Assembly: GCA_014529385.2 (NCBI GenBank)
Contig: CM043952.1
Location: forward strand, 64,878,370-64,942,369
Direction: 5' to 3'
Source of the DNA: Adiantum capillus-veneris
Taxonomy: Eukaryota > Streptophyta > Polypodiopsida > Polypodiales > Pteridaceae
Length of the DNA: 64,000 bases
Part shown: piece by piece, positions 47,054-60,881 of the stretch
Position numbering within the stretch: position 1 is the stretch's first letter
How the letters are laid out: the number at the start of each line of letters is the position of its first letter
The notes under the pieces: model-generated
Database searches by the model: none
What the model was told of the DNA's origin: nothing
The model's input: the letters and a program-made list of their open reading frames with translations, nothing else
Position numbers and translations under genes: made by a program

Positions 47054-48007
47054 CTATAATTGCAAGACTCCAATGTCTCCTACATAGATAAGAATAACAA
47101 AAATCATTTTGTGAGATATAAACTCAATGGAATATATGTGTAGCTTACCTTGAGCAATAAAGAATTATGACCAATCTCACTATATCTGGACAATATATAA
47201 ACCATGGAAGGAGTTCTTTTGGAGCTCTCCTTGCATTGATAATTTGAGAAATTGCACAGTCTAAAATGAAAACCTCTAGTTGGAATTGTTCATCAAGTTC
47301 ATATTATATAATACTGCAAAACAGTTCTGACCATTCTATCTACATCATCAAATATGTAGCAACGACTGAAATCTAGCTACTTCAGAAACATTAGGTGAAA
47401 TTTGGACTCACAAAGGGGCCTTTTAAGGAGTTTGACTTTACCTCTCTCTACCAAAACGGACGCATGGGTAAATTTTCGCAAACAAACGCCAAAGTTGGTG
47501 GAGGTTTGACAGTTAGAATGTGCTCTTCAAGCTCTATCTACTGATATATAGCACTCCATGAGATTCCTCATATTTTAGTGAATAAAAAAAAGAATCTTCT
47601 GAAATATGAGGAATCTCATGGCGTGCTATATATCAGTAAATAGAGCTTGAAGTGGGCATTCTAATTGTCAAACATCCACCAACTTTGAAATTTGTTTGCA
47701 AAAATTTATCCATGTGTATGTTTTGGTAGAGAGAGGTAAAGTCAAACTGCTTAAAGGGCCCCTTTGTGAGTCCAAATTTCACCTAATGAAACAATTACCT
47801 TGCAAAGAACTGAACAAAAGTATCTGATAGATCTGCATCTCTACTCTTCAACATTTCAATTTCTTCATCTCTTAGGGTATAGCCTTCTAGATGTCCTTGG
47901 TCTGCCACAAACAGTTTGACATTTGATCCCAAAAATTCCAATCTTTTGATCATAAGGTTCTCTCTATGAAGGATCATTGACTGTTGATCTAAGGTTTGCT
48001 GTTTCAA
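47054..48007 (-). pseudogene. Ulp1-like protease 2, N-terminal part (inverted segment)
   Basis: From 48007: MILHRENLMIKRLEFLGSNV, VADQGHLEGYTLRDEEIEML and RDADLSDTFVQFFA, matching the start of a Ulp1 fold (a 'Leu-x-Asp ... Leu-Ser-Asp' entry). A short intron follows, enlarged by the foldback element at 47390-47787. Next come DDVDRMVRTVLQYY, LEVFILDCAISQIINA and PKELLPWFIYCPDIVRL, then another GT-AG intron (about 47087-47155), and RHWSLAII with the catalytic His at 47073-47075. The reading stops at 47054, the inversion breakpoint, and continues exactly at 50611 on the plus strand. Confidence 0.65.
47390..47787. mobile_element. 398-bp foldback (MITE-like) element
   Basis: An almost perfect palindrome: ATTAGGTGAAATTTGGACTC at the left end is mirrored by GAGTCCAAATTTCACCTAAT at the right, and the arms pair all the way to a short A-rich loop near 47585. 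GAAAC lies directly on both sides (47385-47389, 47788-47792), a likely 5-bp target duplication. No coding capacity. It sits in an intron of Ulp1-like protease 2. Confidence 0.9.
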
Positions 48008-48049
48008 TTTATCTTCTTCCTTTCTTCTAATTTTTTTCTCAATGAATGT

Positions 48050-48870
48050 GAGTATGTTCTATTGACCAATGTTCAAAGAGCTTTCAATCTCAAAGAAGAT
48101 GAAATACTTGCTATTCTTGCTCAAAGATTCAATTTCAATGTGGGTACTGATGATGAGCCAATGAAATATATAGACTTTGTGGAGCAAGAATCTACATTAC
48201 AACTACCTGAAACATATTTCAACGTAGCAATAGCTCTTAGAATATGTTTTGATAAGGCTGTGGAATATTGTGAACCTACTAAAGAAGTGTTTCTCTTAGT
48301 AAAACAAACTATTCAGGACCCTCACTTTCCAAATTAAAAAGACAACGATGCAAAGACAAGTACATTCCAAGATACCGTTCCAATTGTAGAAGGGCCACTG
48401 AACCATGAGAAGATTGATGGATCCATCAACATTTGGAATGAAAAACAACTAATCCATGATGAATACATCAGTGTAAGACTTTTTCACATATTTGGTGATA
48501 TTTTTTTGATGTATTTGTCCCATCTTAATTTCATTTTTGTTTTGAACGCACAAGCATCCAAAGATGACATTTTGAAGAGACTAGGAGGATCAAGGGCACT
48601 CAACCTTAGTAGAGATGCAACTTTCAACTGTTATATAGGAAAAATGGGGAGTCCATATCTTTTTATATTCAATTCAAAGTATTTTGTGGATGCATACATA
48701 CCAAATTTTTCTTTGAAGACATTGTCAATATATTTGGGTGGCTATAAGGTTCCTGCAAATAGCAACAAAGTCATTCTTCTTGAAAGGAATACTATAATCA
48801 ATATTTTTGGGTATGCTCATGGTCTTGAAGAATCCTTAGTTGGACATTATCTAACATACACATGATATGT
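48050..48870 (+). pseudogene. Gene Y, unrecognised, inside the inverted segment
   Basis: First exon (to about 48337): VQRAFNLKEDEILAILAQRF, EPMKYIDFVEQESTLQLPET and FDKAVEYCEPTKEVFLLV. After a possible intron, 48550-48865 reads ASKDDILKRLGGSRALNLSR, NCYIGKMGSPYLFIFNSKYF and LGGYKVPANSNKVILLERN. Good coding character, no domain recognised. It starts within about 50 bases of the Ulp1-like gene on the other strand, so the two are divergently arranged. Confidence 0.5.
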
Positions 48871-49235
48871 GATTTTCATTGGAGAAAAAGATCCAAGAAG
48901 GCTGACATCTGGTGGTAAAATACATTTGGTATGACATTCTGATTTTGAAAGATTTCAAGACCAACAAAATACATCAAAGGATGCTTTCAAAGACGATGAA
49001 GACATAAAAGTACTTGAAAAGCTTCTATAGAAAGCAATAAGTGAATGTATATAGAGCATGTACATGGTTACTCTTCATTTTTCTATTAGCTGGTCATTAA
49101 GAGCCCAAACTTTGCAAGCTTTGGTTCTAGTTGATCTCCATGAATCTAACTTTTGTTGCACACTAAAATTCTTCCAACATTGTCATCTTTGAATTTGTTG
49201 AGATATTTTGATTGCATGTGATTGTCTTCTTTCTT

Positions 49236-50610
49236 TTAATACTTTGTTTCTTTGTTTTTGAAGAATAATCCTTCTATAAAACTAATAGAAAACCTCTTCA
49301 TAATTGTTGGCTCTAGTGGTTCCACCACCATGTCGTGTATGGCAAAAATAAGCTCCTCGTGCTTGATCATGCGATGTTTCCATTCCTTGTGTGCTCCATA
49401 TTGCAAGATATCCATATGTTTTTGCAAACCATGGAATATGATTGTATAAAATATGTTGTAAAAGGACACTATATTAAGACACATAATTGCATCAATGTTT
49501 ATAGTAGTCATGTAGTTTGTGTGTTTCTATCAAAATAAAATAGAATAGAAAAACGTACAATGTAATGTGTTATGTTCTAAAATGACCAAGCCTCTTGCAT
49601 GCTCTTGCCAAAATCTTGGAGTGCAAGCCTCAACTTTAAGTTGTCCTCTTGAGTCCATGTTTTCTTGTCAAATATACAAAAAATTTCATCCAAACATAGA
49701 CATACCTCTTCTTTACAATTCCTAGCTTCACATGTATCAACATGATCTTAAAATGCACAATGTAACAACTTCCATAGGTTAAATATAATTGTGGAGGCTG
49801 ACACCTTATCATGGTTTGATAGAAATCTCTGTGCTTTAACACCACCAATTGATGGTTTTGTTGGAACTTCATGTGATGATGGTGATCTCTTAGAGCATTT
49901 TGTGATTTTGACATGACCTCCATGAAGTCCTATGCCAGAAAGGACTTCTTTGATTTTTTGAATGCCCTCTTTTAACGCCTTCTCAAGTTTAAGATTCCAT
50001 GAAAAATGGATATACAAGTAAATTATTTTCTCTACAATTCTGCGCAATGCATGTAACGTACAAATATGTACATGTGATAGTGGAATATTCAATACAAATG
50101 TCAAGTTTGGATCTTGAAAATCCCTTGTAGGTTTTTGTAACTGCTTCGATGATTTAAATAATCTGTTAATTTCATACAATATAAACAAGGAGATTTTGAA
50201 AGGGCGCCTTTTGAGATGTTATACATGCATTTCAATGTTTTGACATCACCTACTATTATGTGACATACAACAAAAAAACTACTAACATCCTTCATATATA
50301 AAAGTTCTCCTCCTGTTTGTATTTGAATAATTAGTGGTATTTAAGTTTGATGAAATGCCCAATATAAAATATCATGATATTCCTTATCAACCTTTGAAAT
50401 CTCAAATGTGTGATACAAAAAAAAGAAATCACATAATCCAAGCCATAAAGTTTTTTTTGAAATGTGAAATATTTTATCTCAAATAATCCAAGCCACCAAA
50501 TATGATTTTTTGATTGCACACTAAAATCTTTCTCTTTCTCTTCATTTGGACTACCATTTGTATTTCTAGAAAATTGTTTCATAAGTGCTCGATTCATGAA
50601 CGTGATTGTC
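49236..50610 (-). pseudogene. Gene X, 3' part (inverted)
   Basis: Continues gene X from 47053: TITFMNRALMKQFSRN, KDFSVQSKNHIWWLGLFEI, then GDVKTLKCMYNISKGALSKS and CLYCMKL, PLSHVHICTLHALRRIVEK, GGHVKITK, KPSIGGVKAQRFLS, CKEEVCLCLDEIFCIFDKKT and KHMDILQYGAHKEWKHRMIK, with several frame changes or introns. The conserved Asp in GDxKTLKCMY, a CxxC pair and the His-rich segment could be catalytic or metal-binding. A transposase is my guess; a host protein is not excluded. Confidence 0.55.
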
Positions 50611-51525
50611 ATCTAGAGAAATACACACTCTACTTCAACTCTCTTCCAGAAACCATCCACCCCGAAATAAAAAAGTAAGGAATCTCTTTTTTTAAAGATC
50701 TATGTTTTAAGAGTCCTAACTATTTTTTTTTTAGTCATGTGAACCTTGTATTTCCTGCAATTGAGTCTTTCCACCAAGGAGGTTTGTCTCTCAAAAACAC
50801 ATAAAAGCATTCGTATGAAATACTCACCATATCATAAATTACAATGTTATTTTGAGCATAAGATCAATTTTGGTTTTTAATGTGAGGAACTATAAACATT
50901 GTAGATAACTACACAACAAGATAGCCACAAGTGTGGTTGGTACCTATTGTATAGTATGAAAGCACTTCTGAGCAGTTTATACAATCATGAAGATGAAACA
51001 AAAAAGGTAAGAACCACAACTTTAAATTGCCAAAGACAAATGCATTTTCTTTTGTTAATTGAGTAGTTTGACTTCATTGTAGATGCCAATGCAAGATTAC
51101 ACGGAGCTTGATTTATCAAAGTTCAGAATGGATATGATCGAGGATATAGTAGATAGAATCTCAATAAGAAGCTGGGAGAAGGAAAAGAGCTTGTCTAAAG
51201 TTGAAGAGCCTAAAGGCCCATGTGAGGCCTCTGATAAACACAAGGAAGAAAAGCTAAGCTGAAAAAGGCGTGCAATAAAAAAAAGAAGCACCATCAAAGA
51301 GGCTGATTTAAATTTGGAGTTCCAGATCTTACACACGATGGATTGGAATACATTGATTGGGAGATGTTAGATCCCCAAACAAGTGACTTTGCTGTACCAA
51401 GATTCCAACCTCAAGATGATTCAGTCTCCACAATTTTGAAGCACTCTGAAATAGAAGATCAAAGTGAAGAAAAGAAGAACAAGAATAAAGATGACAATGA
51501 ATATATCGAGCAAAAAAAAGACTAG
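50611..51525 (+). pseudogene. Ulp1-like protease 2, C-terminal part
   Basis: Begins at the inversion breakpoint with DLEKYTLYFNSLPETIHPEI (Asn at 50636-50638 where Ulp1 has Asp) to a GTAAGG donor at 50675. The exon from 50905 reads ITTQQDSHKCGWYLLYSMKA, with Gln six residues before the nucleophile Cys (50932-50934). It ends at a GTAAGA donor at 51007. The next exon, from 51083, reads MPMQDYTELDLSKFRMDMIE and runs into a charged tail. After a frame change it continues EYIDWEMLDPQTSDFAVPRF and ends EEKKNKNKDDNEYIEQKKD at 51525. Splice sites frame the exons well, so this gene may have decayed only recently. Confidence 0.65.
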
Positions 51526-54398
<2,873 letters not shown>

Positions 54399-55986
54399 TA
54401 TCATAATAACTAATATCTAATTCTCCTAAATGATTTTCTCATGTTAAACTGATCATTTAATATGGGGAAGTGATAGGGGAGAAAAGGCTAGAATATTGGT
54501 TAAGCTGGCAGACCGGCCACAGTAGGGATCTAAAGGAGGTAAAATAGGGATCCAAAGGGGGGTCCATCTACAAAAGAGCAATGTACAACAATGGGCTTTA
54601 AAGACCCTAAGGTTCAGCCCATTAAGACTTCCAAAATGCTAAGGTTCCAAAATTCAAAGGTTGTGTCCAATGGTCAAAGCTTAATTAAATTGGATGCTTA
54701 GTGTGTGCACCAAAAAAGTCTTCACAACTCCGACAAAGGAGGGGGCGAGCCTTGCAAGTAGGGGATGAGAGATAAACACACACACACAGACAAGATTCCT
54801 TTACACAAAGGGAATGAGGGACACATATCAACTCCCTAGCCCAGATGCCCACAAGGTGTGCTCAAGCCCTATTGGATGGCCATGGAGGTGGACCAATGAG
54901 AATTAGGCTAGAGTAAATCTAGTTTAATTAATTTAAAAACACTTGATAAAAGAACCAATAAGAATTAATCTCTCTAGAAGACTATTGGACAGTCTCCCAA
55001 GGGGTCTAATGAGCATTTAGCAGCCCAATGGCTTGCCTGATTCCTATTGGCCAGAAGACAAAGGGGTCCAATGAGAGTTTAGTTGCATTAATTAATTACC
55101 TAAAGCTCTCATAAAAGGGGAAAGGGGAACACATGTCAGAAGGCTCTCACTTATGCTGCTTAAATTTCATTGGTTAAGCTGGGAGAGGTCCAATGGGGTG
55201 TCAGCATGAGTAAAATGCAAGAGGGGTCGACCAAGAGAGAGAGGGGGGGGGCTGAATTTTTCAAGCATTATCACACACACACACTCACACAATCTCATTT
55301 GTGGAGCAAGAAAACTCTCTCTCTCCTTCTCAAGCTTTAATGGAAAGCTTATCACCTACTCCAAGCTTGTGAGAAGGGAGACCTACACCAACAACTCTTG
55401 GCTTTGTGATGAAAATCCAACCAAGAGCCAAGCTTCAATAGATGCTCATATCCTCTACCATGCTAATTACTAAGCTATGATATGCTAATATGAGTGATTA
55501 TGTGAGGAGATGTACATCTTTCTCATAAGACTACTCCTTCTTCCTCTCAATCTACTCTCATACCCCGCTAGCTCTCACCATCTTCCAAGGTGTGTGAGGT
55601 CTTGGATATGAGACCGTGAGGGAATTGGTGTTGTGTTTTATAAGTGTTTTTCTTAGTTGTTGAAGCTTCCATCTTCATTGCACTAGCTAGTATTGAAGGA
55701 ACACAAAGAATTGTATTGTAAAATCTCTCTCTTGATGGGAGAAACCTATAATACAAATCCTTTTGGAGGGGGGCGGCTCCATGTAAATCCGGTACTGTTG
55801 CCAATAGCTTAATTTCTCTCTCTTTTGAAGTATTGTTCATGCTATCTAACTAGGTGTTATGATTTTTGTTGCTCTCTCCACCCAAGCACTCTTGTTATGC
55901 TCATTAGGAACCTATTCTAATGAAATGCTCACTATGTTCAAATTATTTTCCGCTACACACAAGTTACTAAGCCATTAAATGTTACA
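54399..55986 (+). repeat. 5' LTR of Ty3 element (plus orientation)
   Basis: 1,588 bp, starting TATCATAATAACTAATATC (the usual TG is TA here) and ending AAATGTTACA before a primer site. Inverted copy of 58214-59804, which starts TGTCATAATAATC in its own direction. Confidence 0.85.
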
Positions 55987-55987
55987 T

Positions 55988-55999
55988 TGGTATCAGAGC
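55988..55999 (+). other. Primer binding site (tRNA-Met type)
   Basis: TGGTATCAGAGC two bases after the LTR, a perfect match to the standard site. Confidence 0.9.
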
Positions 56000-56387
56000 A
56001 CAAGGTTTCTCTTCTCTTGCTCAAGAAGGGAGGTCCTCAAGCTAGCTATAAATGGTTGGTACTATTAATTGCAATTGAGTAAGTAGAATAGGGATTTTTC
56101 AACCTTACAGTGCGCCTGCCTTCGTGCAGATAACGGGGCATCACCGTCAAGAGCTATGGTCTTAATAGTGGAGTCCTATGGGGCTTGCCTACGAATTAAC
56201 TAGTATTGATCTATTAGAAGCTTGACAAGAGCCGGTGTTGTTTTGGTGTTGAACGACCCTCTCTTCTATTCCTTGCAATTAATGGTATTCGAGCCACGGG
56301 TACAGTAGCTTGAGTGCTTTTCTAAAGGGGTAAAGAGGAGTAGCAACTAGGGTTTGAAGTGCCAAAGTACACCTAAAAGTTGTTAGA

Positions 56388-57332
56388 ATGGCTGACAATA
56401 GTAAAGAGAGTGAAATTAATGTTGATAACTTTGATTTTGCTAATGAGCAGGCTACTAATGATGCCCCTATGCTTGTTAACTACCTTGTTTCTAGGCTTCA
56501 ACAAGCCATGGGCAATCCATCCCTCCAAAGTGAAGTGCAATGGCATCTTTGTGCTCATGGGATTCTCCAAACTCCCCATCATGACGAGAGAGTATCTAAG
56601 AAGCCTCCTTGTGAGATTCCCAAAAGAGGCCTCTCTCCGATTCCGGAAGAAGAAGAGGATCCATATGAAGAGCTCAAAAATTTGATTCTTGATGACGTAT
56701 CTCCTTCCCAAAGGAGAACTCAAGAGCCCCCACTGAAGGAACAAGAAAGAAGTGAGTCTCTTGCCACCTCGACAGAGATGGCTCCACAAAGACGGCGGGC
56801 TAACCGCTCTCCATCACCTCCTAAACGGAGAAGACCATCGAACACTTCTCCACACCATAATTCAAAGAGGGATGACAAAAATCAAAAAAATAAAAAGGCG
56901 AGAAAGAGGATACCCTCTTCTCCATCTTCTTCATCCTCTTCCTCTTATGAAAGTGATGGTGCAGACTAGGAAGATGAAGGCAAGAAAAAGGCGAGAAAGA
57001 GGTCACCCTCTTCTCCATCTTCCTCAAATTCTTCATCTTCTAAAGAAAGCGATGGTGCAACTTTTGAACCATCAAAAAGAAGAGGCCAAAAGAAATCCTA
57101 TGCCGCGTGAAAGAGGTCGCCTAAGCTCAAGAAGTTCAAAGAGGGAGGAAAGAGCATCTCTTTCCTTACCTACGATGGCACCTTTGGTGCTACGGACAAA
57201 GTCTTGGCCTTTATCCAACAATTCGATGCGGTGTTTGAAGATGAGGGCTTCACGGAGTCCTCTAAGCTACACCATGAAACTCCCTCCAAGAAGAGTAAAA
57301 ACCCGACTCAGAGCACGGAGTTGGTACAGTAG
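56388..57332 (+). pseudogene. Ty3 gag, N-terminal part
   Basis: Start at 56388 (MADNSKESEINVDNFDF). A Ser/Arg/Lys-rich region is duplicated (KKARKRIPSSPSSSS, KKARKRSPSSPSSSN). The capsid-like part then begins: FLTYDGTFGATDKVLAFIQQ, FDAVFEDEGFTESSKLHH. It breaks at about 57265, where the usual Arg-Gln-Trp-Trp block should follow and unrelated sequence appears instead. TAG at 56967-56969 and a further TGA interrupt it. The matching rest of gag is seen in the minus-strand copy at 63326-64000. Confidence 0.75.
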
Positions 57333-57787
57333 GCACCCCCTGCAACAAACACCACAGCACAGCAGCCCCCGCAACAACCACCACACAGTAGACTCTCCTG
57401 ACACATGCGAAACAGTAGACGCCTTTAACAACCACGACACAGTAGTCCCCTGCAACCAACACGACATTGCAGACCCCAACAATAAACATGACCATCGAAA
57501 CTTCCCTCTCCAAATGCAATTTTTTCGATTGCAAAATATGCTCGGAAAGGTGAGTTCTACATCGCCTCATGTCTATGAGCCTCATGGCAATGCATGGCCA
57601 AAAATCCTTTTTGCAGCATTGGTTGCAAATCATTTTTCTCCATGACTTTGCTTGCAACATAGGTGGAGTATCCGGTACTTTCCAGGTTTTGCTATTCTGC
57701 ATTGCCGTTGCATGAGGAATTTGGACTGAGCATGGAGGGCAAGCTTCCCAAGGATTTAACAGACAAGGATCTTCCACCTCCTGAATA
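57333..57787. other. Low-complexity CA-rich stretch, no gene
   Basis: CAACAACCACCACACAGTAG-like units recur several times between 57340 and 57480. They would code Gln/Pro/Thr-rich sequence in one frame, but stops intervene. Confidence 0.5.
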
Positions 57788-58117
57788 GTGTCAATAGTGT
57801 TCAAGGTGCCACAGAAGAAGAAGACTAAGATCTTCCTCCACCAGGTGCATGATCACCTTTATGATGCATGCAGACTTTTGTATAAGAAGGTCTACCAGGC
57901 TGCCCCCTCCAACGGTGAGCTCATGACGAGGTTTGTGAGGGGGTTTGCATATGAATACTGCGACGCTACCAAGGTAGACCCCGGTAGCCATAAGATTGCA
58001 TGGGCTTTGGTTGGGTATCAAGTATTAGAGAATATAAAAAAACCAAAAAGGGGGGCTCAATCGAAAAATAAAGAAGTTCATGTCCGATTACGGCGTGAAG
58101 AAAGTCCCCACATTTGA
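57788..58117 (+). CDS. Unrecognised 109-residue ORF
   Basis: Reads VPQKKKTKIFLHQVHDHLYD, KKVYQAAPSNGELMTRFVRG, FAYEYCDATKVDPGSHKIAW, ALVGYQVLENIKKPKRGAQS. The composition is balanced and coding-like, with no stop until 58115. No domain recognised. It lies between the broken gag and the inverted LTR, in a stretch that belongs to neither Ty3 copy by sequence. Confidence 0.35.
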   Translation: MSIVFKVPQKKKTKIFLHQVHDHLYDACRLLYKKVYQAAPSNGELMTRFVRGFAYEYCDATKVDPGSHKIAWALVGYQVLENIKKPKRGAQSKNKEVHVRLRREESPHI

Positions 58118-58213
58118 AGGACTAATAGAGAATGTTGTGGATGGTCTTGTGGTGTCCAACCACCCTCTACAACACATGTGGACAGTCTCTGCCCCTCTAC
58201 AAAGCATGGGTGG

Positions 58214-59403
58214 TGTAACATTTAATGGCCTAAAAACTTGTGTGTAGCAAAAATTAGCATGAACATAGTGGGCATTTCATTAGAATAGATTCCTAATGAG
58301 AATTACAAGAGTGCTTGGGTGGAGACAACAAAAAAAAGCATAACACCTGGTTAGATAGCATCAACAATACTTTCAAAAGAGATAGAAATTAAGCTATTGA
58401 CAACAGTTGAGGACCGGATTTGCATGGAGCCGGTCCCCCCTCCAAAAGGCTTTGTATTATGGTTTCTCCCATCAAGAGAGACATTGTACAATACAATTCT
58501 TTGTGTTCCTTCAAGACTAGCTAGTGCAATGAAGATGAAAGCTTCATGCACTAAGCAAAACACTTAGCAAACACAACATAAATTATCCCCGATCTCAGAC
58601 CCAAGACCTCACACACCTTCGAAGATGGTGAGAGCTAGCAGGGTATGAGAGTAGATTGAGAGGAAGGAGTATCTTACGAGAAAGATGTACATCTCCTCAC
58701 ATAATCACTCATATTAGCATAGCTTAGCTTAGTAATTAGCTTGGTAGAGGAGATGAGCATGCATTGAAGCTTGGCTCTTGGTTAGATTTGCATCCACATG
58801 CCAAGAGTGTGTCGATGTAGGCTTCTATCTCACAAGCTTGGAGTAGGTGATGAGCTCTCCATTAAAGCTTGGAAAGAGATAGTCTTCTTTTTCTTCACAC
58901 ATAGACTGTGTGTGAGTGTGTGTGTGTGATAATGCCTTGCAAAAATCAGCCCCCTCTCTCTCTTGGGCGAGCCCCCTTGCTAATTTCTCTTCCTCTACCC
59001 TCATTGGGCCTCCCCAAGTCAAGCCAATGATTATTAAGCAGCATAAGTGATAGCCTTCTGACATGTGTCCCCCTTTCCCCTTTTGTGAGAGCTTTAGGTA
59101 ATTTAATAATTCAACTAAACTCTCATTGGACCCCTTTGCCTCCTGGCCAATAGCAATCATGCAAGCCATTGGGCTGTTGAATGCTCATTGAACCCCTTGG
59201 GAGACTGTCCAATAGTCATCTAGAAGACTTAATTCTCATTGGTTCTTTTATTAAGTGTTTTTATATTAATTAAACTAGATTTACTCTAGCCTAATTCTCA
59301 TTGGTCCACCTCCAAGGCCATCCAATAGGAATTGGGCACACCTTGTGGGCATCTGGCCTAGGGAGCTGACATGTGTCCCTCATTCCCTTTGTGTAAAGGG
59401 AGC

Positions 59404-59457
<54 letters not shown>

Positions 59458-59804
59458 CTTTCTCTCTCATCCCGTACAAGAAAGGCTCGCCCCCTCCCAA
59501 GTAGGGATTGCAAAGACTTTTTGGGTCACACACAAAGCATCCAATTCCCCTAGGGTTGACCTTTGGACACAACCTTTGAATTTTGGAACCTTAGAATTTT
59601 GGAAGTCTTAATGGGCTGAACCTTAGGGTCTTTTTAGCCCATTGTTGCACATGGCTCTTTTGCAGATGGCCCCCCCTTTGGATCCCCCCTTTGGCTAGCT
59701 TAACCAATATTCTAGCTTTTTCTCCCCTGGCACTTCCCCACATTAAATGATCAGTTTAATATGAGAAAATCATTTAGGAGAATTAGATATTGATTATTAT
59801 GACA
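58214..59804 (-). repeat. 3' LTR of minus-strand Ty3 element
   Basis: 1,591 bp, TG...CA, inverted copy of 54399-55986. It contains a GT microsatellite at 59404-59457 where the other copy has only a short CA run. The purine tract AAGAGAGAGGTAA on the minus strand borders it at about 59805-59818. Confidence 0.85.
59404..59457. repeat. (GT)n microsatellite in the LTR
   Basis: About 27 GT units, expanded relative to the sister LTR near 54776. Confidence 0.95.
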
Positions 59805-59818
59805 TTACCTCTCTCTTG

Positions 59819-60229
59819 AAATCATAGTCGTCCTCGAATATGGTGTAGAGAAGATAAAGCATATTCATGAGTCTTTTTCTTAGCGGGTAGAGGATTCCTA
59901 TGTTACCCTACGACATCATTCCACATTGGATGACTAGTCCATTTGGCGCTTGAGATCCTGAGGCTGCCGCAAGCATGTCTGCACATTAGTCCTATCAGTC
60001 TTCCATAGTAGAGTGACAAGCTCTACTTGGTGTTTGGGAGACGTTGTCTCCGCAAACTTGATCTAAGCATGCATACTACTTCATTTTTGTGCACAATAAA
60101 GAAAAAGAGAGTCTTATAAGACCAAAAAAAAATTTGTTCATTTTTAACATTTTGTACATTTGCTTACTCTTGGGAAGCATTGTAAGCATTGACAAGGTTC
60201 AAGTTATCCTTTAATTGTATGCCTTGCAT
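59819..60229 (-). other. 3' untranslated region of the Ty3 element
   Basis: Sequence between the chromodomain-like end and the purine tract. No ORF. Confidence 0.5.
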
Positions 60230-60881
60230 CCATCTAGCATCTTCAAAAGGATAATTCTTAAACTTAAAAGATATCGTCGGATAGTCTTACCGCCTCTTAA
60301 TACCTTGTCTTCATGTTGGAGAATGGACTCGGGCTCTGCAACACCTCCTCTTGGTCCTCGATCTCCGGTGGGTCTTCAATAGTTGGTTCTTGAGGTGGCT
60401 CTCCTTTGTAATGCTTTAATAGTCTCACATGGAAAGCATTGTGTATGAGCCAATGATTGGGCAACTTGAGTTGATAGGCCATCTCATTGATTGGCCTAAG
60501 AATCTGGAAGGGACCATAGTACCTTTTTGCTAGTTTAGTATAGTACTTTTGGTGTCCCGTAGGATTCTTGCCCGTCGTGTGCCTTAATCGAGCCTTGGGA
60601 AACTTTAATAAGACCCAATCATTTTCTTTAAAGATTTGGGCTCTTTTGTGCTTGTCAGCAGCAGCAGCCTTTTGCCTTTGCTATGAGATAGAGATAGCAT
60701 CCTTAATCTTTTGAAAAGACTCTTGTAGGTCTCGGCTATACTCATCTGCAGCGAAGATCTTCCCATGTACCTTAAGTAGCAAGGGACTTTTTGATCTCCC
60801 CTCAATTACCTCGAAAGGTGCTTTTCCCGTGGAAGTATGTACAGTGTTATTGTAAGCATACTCCACTAAGGGTAATCCCAT
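60230..60881 (-). pseudogene. Ty3 integrase C-terminus and chromodomain-like end
   Basis: YAYNNTVHTSTGKAPFEVIE, then [20 protein letters not shown] (integrase C-terminal domain). After the short acidic segment [10 protein letters not shown] and frame changes come [19 protein letters not shown] and KFKNYPFEDARWMQ, which fit a chromodomain (usually a Leu-Val-Lys-Trp-Lys pattern before an acidic-Trp end). Confidence 0.7.

Larger units (their letters stand above)
47054..50610. other. 3,557-bp inverted segment
   Basis: Two genes break at 47053/47054 and 50610/50611. Joining 47053 to the complement of 50610 gives an uninterrupted TELDV-TITFMNRAL reading for gene X. Joining the complement of 47054 to 50611 gives HWSLAII-DLEKYTLYFNSL for the protease. 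Both joins are in frame with no base added or lost. No long inverted repeats are seen at the breakpoints. Confidence 0.85.
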
